Origin: Aquariibacter sp964433315
Lineage (GTDB): Bacteria > Pseudomonadota > Gammaproteobacteria > Burkholderiales > Burkholderiaceae_C
NCBI GenBank assembly: GCA_964433315.1
Contig: CAYSQO010000030.1
Location: 1-23,579, forward strand
Length of the DNA: 23,579 nt
Direction of reading: 5' to 3'
Shown here: in pieces, positions 17,783 to 23,579 of the stretch
Layout: each line of letters opens with the position of its first letter
Position numbering within the stretch: position 1 is the first letter of the stretch
The notes under the pieces: generated by a model
What the model was told of the DNA's origin: nothing
The model's input: the letters and a program-made list of their open reading frames with translations, nothing else
Databases searched by the model: none
Position numbers and translations under genes: made by a program

Positions 17783-18955
17783 TCAGGGCGCGGAGGCGTC
17801 CAGGCGCAGGTCGGGGAAGGCGGGCGCCTGGGCCGCGGGCGCGCCGGCCGGGGGGGCGGCGGGCCGTGCGGGGTCGGCGCCATGGTCCAGGCGCCACATC
17901 AGGTTGCTGGGCGAATCGGCCTGGGCCAGGGCGTCCTCGCGGCGCACCTGGCCGCTGGCGATCAGGCGGGCCAGGTCTTCCTCGAAGCTCTGCGAGCCTT
18001 CGGCCAGCGACTGCGCCATTGCGGCCTTGACGCCCTGCAGGTCGCCCTGGGCAATGCGCTCGGCCACCAGGGGGCTGTTGCGCAGCAGCTCGACGGCGGC
18101 CACGCGACCGCCGCCCACGGCCGGCAGCAGGCGCTGCGAGACCACGGCCTTGAGCGCGGCGGCCAGGTCGTCGAGCAGCACCGGCCGGGCTTCGGGCGGG
18201 TAGAAGCTCAGGATGCGGCCCAGGGCGTGGTGGGCGTTGTTGGCGTGCAGGGTGGCCAGCACGAGGTGGCCGGAGAGCGCGAAGGAGATCGCCGCCGACA
18301 GGGTCTCGCGGTCGCGGATCTCGCCGATCAGCAGGCAGTCCGGGGCCTGGCGCAGGGCGTTGCGCAGGCCGGTGGCGAGGTCGGCCACGTCGCGGCCGAT
18401 CTCGCGCTGGTTCACCAGGGCGCGGTGGTTGGGGAAGTGGAACTCGACCGGGTCCTCGATCGTCAGCACATGGCCCGGCCGCGCGCGGTTGCGGTGGTCG
18501 ATCATCGCGGCCAGCGTCGTGCTTTTGCCGCTGCCGGTGGCACCGACGACCAGCACCAGACCGCGCTTCTCAAGCATCAGCCGGGCGAGGCTGTCGGGCA
18601 GCTTCAGCGCGGCCAGCGTGGGAATGTCGAAGGGGATGGCGCGGATCACCGCGGCCACGGCGCCGCGCTGCCGGAAGGCGCTGAGCCGGAAGCTGGCCAG
18701 GCCCTCGACGCGGTGGCCGGCGTTGAGCTCGCCCTCGGCGTCCAGCCGCGCCAGCGCGTCGGCCGGCAGCAGGCCGGCCAGCAGGGCGCGCGCGCCGCCG
18801 GCGGGCAGGGGCGCGCCGCTGGGCTGGAGTTCGCCGTCGATCTTGAGCTGGACGGGCGCGCCGTCGGCCAGGAAGAGGTCCGAGGCGCGCCGCGCCACCA
18901 TGGCCTGCAGCAGGGCCAGCAGCGCGGGCGCGTCGGCGCCGTCGGCGGCATCCAT
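17783..18955 (-). CDS. pilU: Type IV pilus retraction-type ATPase, PilU-like
   Basis: Hexameric secretion-type ATPase of the PilT/PilU family that works at the base of type IV pili during retraction. The 390-residue product has the N-terminal PAS-like domain (RRASDLFLADGAPVQLKIDG, 22-41) and Walker A GATGSGKST at 138-146. The Asp box TIEDPVE is at 165-171, Walker B LLIGEIRD at 208-215, and the His box GHLVLATLHANN at 229-240. The LATLHANN form and NQREIG fit PilU better than PilT, which usually has FGTLHT. The last 40 residues are Pro/Ala-rich. It lies 37 bp after dapD and 16 bp before dapE, in the middle of the lysine genes and with no other pilus gene nearby, so it is co-transcribed with metabolic genes. 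No good Shine-Dalgarno is visible at the ATG. Confidence 0.88.
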   Translation of the reverse strand: MDAADGADAPALLALLQAMVARRASDLFLADGAPVQLKIDGELQPSGAPLPAGGARALLAGLLPADALARLDAEGELNAGHRVEGLASFRLSAFRQRGAVAAVIRAIPFDIPTLAALKLPDSLARLMLEKRGLVLVVGATGSGKSTTLAAMIDHRNRARPGHVLTIEDPVEFHFPNHRALVNQREIGRDVADLATGLRNALRQAPDCLLIGEIRDRETLSAAISFALSGHLVLATLHANNAHHALGRILSFYPPEARPVLLDDLAAALKAVVSQRLLPAVGGGRVAAVELLRNSPLVAERIAQGDLQGVKAAMAQSLAEGSQSFEEDLARLIASGQVRREDALAQADSPSNLMWRLDHGADPARPAAPPAGAPAAQAPAFPDLRLDASAP

Positions 18956-18992
18956 CGGCGCGGCGGCCAGCGCGTCAGCGGGGCTCAGCGGC

Positions 18993-19820
<828 letters not shown>

Positions 19821-19916
19821 GGTGGTTTCGTTTTCAGCTCAGGAAGGACATCCGGCGCCGCGCGGGGCGCGGAGTCCAGGACAGGCAGGGTTCGTGGGGC
19901 AGGGCGGCGGGGCGGT

Positions 19917-21161
19917 TCAGCCCCCGCGGCGCAGGGCCTCGGCGATGCGTTCGGCGGCTTCCACGCATTCGCCGACCCCGGCGACCAGGGCCAGGCGGAT
20001 CCGGCCCTCACCGGGGTTGCGGCCCCCGCTGCGGCGGGCCAGGTAGCTGCCCGGCAGCACCGTCACATTGTAGGAAGCCAGCAGCTCGCGGGCGAAGGCC
20101 TCGTCCGCCGTGTGCTGCGCCGTGGCGTAGGAGGCCGGCACGCCGGCCCAGAGGTAGAAGCCGGCGTCGGGCAGGCGCACGTCCAGGCCGGCGGCCTGCA
20201 GCAGTGGCGTGACCCGCGCGAACTTCTCGCGGTAGAGCGCGCGGTTGGCCGCCACATGCGCCTCGTCGCCCCAGGCCGCCACACTGGCCCGCTGCACGCT
20301 GGGGCTCATGGCGCCGCCGTGGTAGGTGCGGTACTTCAGGAAGGCGGCCAGCAAGGCCGCATCGCCGGCCACGAAGCCCGATCGCAGGCCCGGCGCATTG
20401 CTGCGCTTGGACAGGCTGGTGAAGCTGATCAGGCGCCGGAAGTCGCTGCGGCCCAGGGCGGTGGCGGCTTCCAGCCCGCCCAGCGGCGGGCCGCCGGGGG
20501 CGCCGCGCGGCGTGTCCTCGGGGCCGAACCAGATCTCGCTGTAGCACTCGTCGCTGGCGATGACGAAGCCGTGCGCGTCGCTCAGCGCGAAGAGCCGGGC
20601 CCACTCCTCCAGCGGCATCACCGCGCCGCTGGGGTTGCCGGGCGAGCAGACATAGAGCAGCCGGGTGCGCGCCCAGGTGGCCGCGTCGATCGTGTCCCAG
20701 GCCGGGGCGAAGTTGCGCGCCGGGTCGCTGTTGGCGAAGACCGGCGTGGCCCCGGCCAGCAGGGCCGCGCCCTCGTAGATCTGATAGAAGGGGTTGGGGC
20801 AGACGACCACGGCCTCGCGGTCGGCCGGGTCGATCACGGTCTGCGCCAGCGAGAACAGCGCCTCGCGCGAGCCATTGACCGGCAGCACCTGCCGGGCCGC
20901 GTCCACCGCCACGCCGTAGCGCCGGCCCAGCCAGGCGGCGCAGGCCTCGCGCAGCGCGGGCTCGCCGGCGGTGGCCGGGTAGGCCGACAGGCCGTCGAGG
21001 GCGCCGGCCAGCGCGGCCTTCAGGAAGTCGGGCGTCGGGTGCTTGGGCTCGCCGATGCCCAGGCTGATCGCGCGGTGCGCGGCGCTGGGCCGCAGGTCGG
21101 CGGTCAGCGTCTTCAGGCGTTCGAAGGGATAGGGTTGAAGCAGGGCGAGACGCGGGTTCAT
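19917..21161 (-). CDS. dapC: N-succinyldiaminopimelate aminotransferase
   Basis: PLP-dependent fold-type I aminotransferase that transaminates N-succinyl-2-amino-6-ketopimelate with glutamate. The 414-residue product has SLGIGEPKHPTPDFLKAAL near the start, NGSREALFSLAQ, VCSPGNPSGA with Asn176, SDECYSEIWF with Asp204 and Tyr207, and the PLP lysine in SLSKRSNAPGLRSG (Lys252). The arginine that binds the substrate carboxylate is expected in GRIRLALV near the end. The assignment as DapC rather than a generic class I aminotransferase rests on the N-terminus (NPRLALLQPYPFERL) and on the adjacent dapD and dapE. The ATG at 21161 has no Shine-Dalgarno, and a GATAAT lies only 8 bases upstream, so the message may be leaderless. 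Confidence 0.93.
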   Translation of the reverse strand: MNPRLALLQPYPFERLKTLTADLRPSAAHRAISLGIGEPKHPTPDFLKAALAGALDGLSAYPATAGEPALREACAAWLGRRYGVAVDAARQVLPVNGSREALFSLAQTVIDPADREAVVVCPNPFYQIYEGAALLAGATPVFANSDPARNFAPAWDTIDAATWARTRLLYVCSPGNPSGAVMPLEEWARLFALSDAHGFVIASDECYSEIWFGPEDTPRGAPGGPPLGGLEAATALGRSDFRRLISFTSLSKRSNAPGLRSGFVAGDAALLAAFLKYRTYHGGAMSPSVQRASVAAWGDEAHVAANRALYREKFARVTPLLQAAGLDVRLPDAGFYLWAGVPASYATAQHTADEAFARELLASYNVTVLPGSYLARRSGGRNPGEGRIRLALVAGVGECVEAAERIAEALRRGG

Positions 21162-21169
21162 GGGCGCGG

Positions 21170-21175
21170 ATTATC
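21170..21175 (-). promoter_or_regulatory. Possible -10 element giving a leaderless dapC transcript
   Basis: GATAAT on the minus strand ends 8 bases before the dapC ATG, in an otherwise almost pure G/C 60-bp gap after queF. Transcription would start within one or two bases of the ATG. No -35 hexamer is recognisable, so the call is tentative; dapC could also be read through from queF. Confidence 0.3.
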
Positions 21176-21224
21176 CGGGCCCGCGCCCCGCGCCCCGCGG
21201 CCCCGGGCGGGACCGCCCCGCCGC

Positions 21225-21746
21225 TCAGGCCAGGGCGCGCATCTCGCCCGGCACGGCCGGCAGGTCCACGCGCGGCTGGGGCGTCCAGCCCTTCTGGCGG
21301 TGCTCGACCACGACGTTGGTGAAGATGCCGCCGCGCACATACCACTTGGCCGTGATGCGGCAAAAGCGCGGGTCGGTGGCCTTCACCAGGTCCGACAGGA
21401 TGGTGTTGGTCACCTTCTCGTGGAAGGCGCCTTCGTCGCGGAAGGACCAGAAGTACATCTTCAGGCTCTTGAGCTCGACGCAGGCCTGGTCCGCGATCAT
21501 CTCGATGGTGAAGTGCGCGAAGTCCGGCTGCCCGGTGAGCGGGCAGTGGCAGGTGAACTCGGGCACGACGAACTGGATCAGGTAGTCGCGCTCGGGCGCC
21601 GGGTTGGGGAAGACATGCAGCTCCTTGCTCGGGCGGCTCGGCGGGTTGGGCGGCATGGCGCGCTGCACGGCGCCGGCGGGCAGCTTGGCGGCGCGGCGGC
21701 GCGGGGCCGGCGCGGCGGCCGGGGCGGTCTTCTTCGTGGAGGGCAT
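21225..21746 (-). CDS. queF: NADPH-dependent 7-cyano-7-deazaguanine reductase, QueF type I
   Basis: Reduces preQ0 to preQ1 in queuosine tRNA modification. The 173-residue product is of the short type: VPEFTCHCPLTGQPDFAHFTI carries the catalytic Cys68 (second Cys of TCHC) and Asp75. ELKSLKMYFWSFRDEGAFHEK at 91-111 contains the family's E-x-KS-x-K-x-Y signature and the substrate-binding Glu110. GGIFTNVVVEHR follows near 139. The first 35 or so residues are a basic, Ala/Pro-rich tail (STKKTAPAAAPAPRRRAAK) not needed for the fold; a later ATG at residue 31 (21656) would remove most of it. It is divergent from smc and 63 bp upstream of dapC. Confidence 0.95.
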   Translation of the reverse strand: MPSTKKTAPAAAPAPRRRAAKLPAGAVQRAMPPNPPSRPSKELHVFPNPAPERDYLIQFVVPEFTCHCPLTGQPDFAHFTIEMIADQACVELKSLKMYFWSFRDEGAFHEKVTNTILSDLVKATDPRFCRITAKWYVRGGIFTNVVVEHRQKGWTPQPRVDLPAVPGEMRALA

Positions 21747-21927
21747 GGCGGTTCGGGCCGCGGCACGCGGGCCGGTTCAGGGAAAGCCCGATGCTATCAT
21801 CCGCCCCCTTCAAAGGCCCGCAAGAAGGCCAAAAAGTTCAATCGAATCAATGACTTGAAAGCGCAGGGTGGTGCCAGCCGGGGGGCTCTCCCCGAAGCGG
21901 CGGCCGCCCGCGACCACGGTCCCCGCC
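21747..21927. other. Divergent queF-smc intergenic region
   Basis: 181 bp between the two divergent start codons must contain both promoters. The middle (21790-21860) is distinctly AT-richer than the surrounding DNA. Neither start codon has a convincing Shine-Dalgarno. I see no known operator or RNA motif. Confidence 0.5.
21793..21800 (+). promoter_or_regulatory. Possible extended -10 promoter for smc
   Basis: TGCTATCAT (21792-21800) fits TGn-TATnnT and lies in the AT-richer queF-smc gap. A start near 21807 would give a leader of about 120 nt, including an AT-rich stretch at 21826-21860. There is no clear -35 hexamer at normal spacing. Confidence 0.35.
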
Positions 21928-23579
21928 ATGCGCCTCACGTCCATCAAGCTCTCGGGCTTCAAGTCCTTCGCCGAGCCGACCACCTTCCAGCTGCCCGGGC
22001 AGCTCGTCGGCGTGGTCGGACCGAACGGCTGCGGCAAGTCCAACATCATGGACGCGGTGCGCTGGGTGCTGGGCGAGAGCAAGGCCAGCGAGCTGCGTGG
22101 CGAGTCCATGCAGGACGTGATCTTCAACGGCAGCGGCAACCGCAAGCCGGCCAGCCGCGCCAGCGTGGAGCTGGTCTTCAGCAACGAGGACGGCCGGGCC
22201 GGCGGCAGCTGGAACCAGTACGCCGAGATCGCCGTCAAGCGCGTGCTCACGCGCGACGGCACCAGCAGCTACTTCATCAACAACCAGCCGGTGCGCCGCC
22301 GCGACGTGCAGGACGTGTTCCTCGGCACCGGCCTGGGCCCGCGGGCCTACGCCATCATCGGCCAGGGCACCATCAGCCGCATCATCGAGAGCAAGCCCGA
22401 GGAGCTGCGGCTCTTCCTCGAAGAGGCGGCCGGCGTGTCCAAGTACAAGGAACGCCGCCGCGAGACCGAGCTGCGCCTGCGCGACACCCGCGAGAACCTG
22501 ACCCGGGTCGAGGACATCCTGCGCGAGCTCAACGCGAACCTGGAGAAACTCGAACAGCAGGCCGAGGTCGCCCAGCGCTACCACGCGCTGCAGGCCCAGG
22601 GCACGACGCGGCTGCACCAGCTCTGGTTCCTCAAGGCCCGCGACGCGGCCGGCGAGCAGGCCCGCGTCACCCTGGCCACCGCCGAGGCCAGCACCGCGCT
22701 GGAGGCCCGCGTGGCCGAGCTGCGCGCCACCGAAGCCGCGCTCGAGCGCGTCCGCCAGGACCACTACGCCGCCGCCGACACGCTGCATGCCGCCCAGGGC
22801 GGCCTGGCCCAGGCGCAGCTCGAAGTCAGCCGCCTCGAAGAGCGCATCCGCTACGTGGTCGAGGGCCGCCAGAAGGCCGAGGCCCGCCTGGCTGACCTGG
22901 CCCGCCAGGATGCGCAGTGGACCGAGCGCCGCACCCAGGCCGAGGCCGAGCTCGACCAGCTCGCCGAGCAGCAGCTCGCCGCCGACGAGCAGGCCGAGCT
23001 GCTGGCAGCGCAGGCCGAGGAAGAGGCTGGCCGCCTGCCCGCCGCCGAGGACGCGCTGCGCGCCGCCCAGGCCCGCGCCAACGCGCAGCGCCAGCAGGTG
23101 GCCGAGGTGCAGCAGCAGCTCAGCCTGCTGGCCGCCGAGTCGCGCAGCCTGGAGGAACAGGCCCGCGGCCTGCAGACCCGCCGCGAACGCGCCAGCGCCG
23201 AGCAGCGCGCGCTCGTCGCGCCCGACGAGGCCCGCCTCGCCCAGCTGCGCCTGCAGCTGCAGGACGCCGAGACCCGCCAGGCCGAGAGCGCCGCCGTCGC
23301 CGAGGACCTGGCCGCCGAAGTGCCGGCCCTCGACGAGCAGCGCCGCGCCGAGCAGGCCGAGGCCGCCGCCCAGGGCGCCAAGCTGGCCGAGCTGGGCGCC
23401 CGGCTGGATGCGCTGCGCGCCCTGCAGGCCAAGGTGCAGACCGAAGGCAAGCTCGCCCCCTGGCTGGCCCGCCACGGCCTGGCCGACCGCGCCGGCCTGT
23501 GGAGCCGCCTGCACATCGAGCCCGGCTGGGAGACCGCGCTGGAGGCCGCGCTGCGCGAGCGCATCAACGCCCTGGAGGT
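21928..23579 (+). CDS. smc: Chromosome segregation ATPase SMC, N-terminal half (cut by window end)
   Basis: SMC condenses and segregates chromosomes with ScpA and ScpB. The visible 550 residues begin MRLTSIKLSGFKSFAEPTTF, with Walker A GPNGCGKSN at 31-39 (Lys37), then VRWVLGES, GESMQDVIFNGS, NQPVRRRDVQDVFLGTGLGPRAYAIIGQG and LFLEEAAGVSKYKERRRET, all standard for bacterial SMC. A long Ala/Glu/Arg/Gln-rich coiled coil occupies about 170-500. The hinge begins near GKLAPWLARHGLADRAGLWSRL. SMC proteins are usually about 1170-1190 residues, so the second coil and the C-terminal ATPase half lie outside the window. The ATG at 21928 is fixed by the conserved N-terminus; no Shine-Dalgarno is seen. Confidence 0.97.
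   Translation, partial: MRLTSIKLSGFKSFAEPTTFQLPGQLVGVVGPNGCGKSNIMDAVRWVLGESKASELRGESMQDVIFNGSGNRKPASRASVELVFSNEDGRAGGSWNQYAEIAVKRVLTRDGTSSYFINNQPVRRRDVQDVFLGTGLGPRAYAIIGQGTISRIIESKPEELRLFLEEAAGVSKYKERRRETELRLRDTRENLTRVEDILRELNANLEKLEQQAEVAQRYHALQAQGTTRLHQLWFLKARDAAGEQARVTLATAEASTALEARVAELRATEAALERVRQDHYAAADTLHAAQGGLAQAQLEVSRLEERIRYVVEGRQKAEARLADLARQDAQWTERRTQAEAELDQLAEQQLAADEQAELLAAQAEEEAGRLPAAEDALRAAQARANAQRQQVAEVQQQLSLLAAESRSLEEQARGLQTRRERASAEQRALVAPDEARLAQLRLQLQDAETRQAESAAVAEDLAAEVPALDEQRRAEQAEAAAQGAKLAELGARLDALRALQAKVQTEGKLAPWLARHGLADRAGLWSRLHIEPGWETALEAALRERINALE

Noticed and set aside
21791..21853. A 20-codon ORF (starts MLSSAPFKGPQ) in the smc leader
   Set aside because: Its start codon overlaps the probable -10 element, there is no ribosome binding site, and coding evidence is absent.

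Overview
The window is a dense, very GC-rich (roughly 70%) stretch of bacterial chromosome with almost exclusive G/C at third codon positions. Gene content and order point to a betaproteobacterium of the order Burkholderiales, probably of the Rubrivivax/Leptothrix/Roseateles kind: dapC-dapD-pilus ATPase-dapE-prmB, queF divergent from smc, a gcvTHP operon under a tandem glycine riboswitch, and a Czc-type metal efflux operon. The genus is an inference. I see no rRNA, tRNA, insertion sequence, prophage gene or CRISPR array; both ends cut through genes.

Region 1 (1-6460, minus strand) is a glycine catabolism operon. A -10-like element near 6430 leads straight into a tandem glycine riboswitch (6191-6420), then gcvT, gcvH, gcvP and the L-serine dehydratase gene sdaA, whose last residues lie outside the window. 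Glycine cleavage yields methylene-tetrahydrofolate, serine can be made from it with another glycine by GlyA (not in the window), and SdaA turns serine into pyruvate and ammonia. Palindromic GC-rich hairpins lie before gcvT, between gcvH and gcvP, and between gcvP and sdaA.

Region 2 (6550-8502, minus) holds one ABC-F ATPase of the YheS type, transcribed toward the glycine operon.

Region 3 (about 8590-15650, plus) is a metal efflux operon: a regulatory segment with two 17-bp direct repeats at a 20-bp period and an extended -10 element, an unrecognised single-pass membrane protein with a Cys/His-rich tail, an outer membrane factor, a lipoprotein membrane-fusion protein, an RND pump of the heavy-metal class, and a PII-like protein of the kind known as PII-NG. 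It ends in two strong hairpins shared with the convergent prmB gene.

Region 4 (15674-21746, minus) reads queF, dapC, dapD, a PilU-like ATPase, dapE, prmB. Three of these genes encode the succinylase branch of diaminopimelate/lysine synthesis. The pilus ATPase, the release of queuosine precursor by QueF and ribosomal protein L3 methylation by PrmB are functionally unrelated passengers.

Region 5 (21928-23579, plus) is the first half of smc, divergent from queF across a 181-bp AT-richer gap.

The least explained item is the Cys/His-tailed membrane protein with its repeat-bearing promoter region at the head of the efflux operon. The riboswitch and the PII-NG/RND association are established biology.
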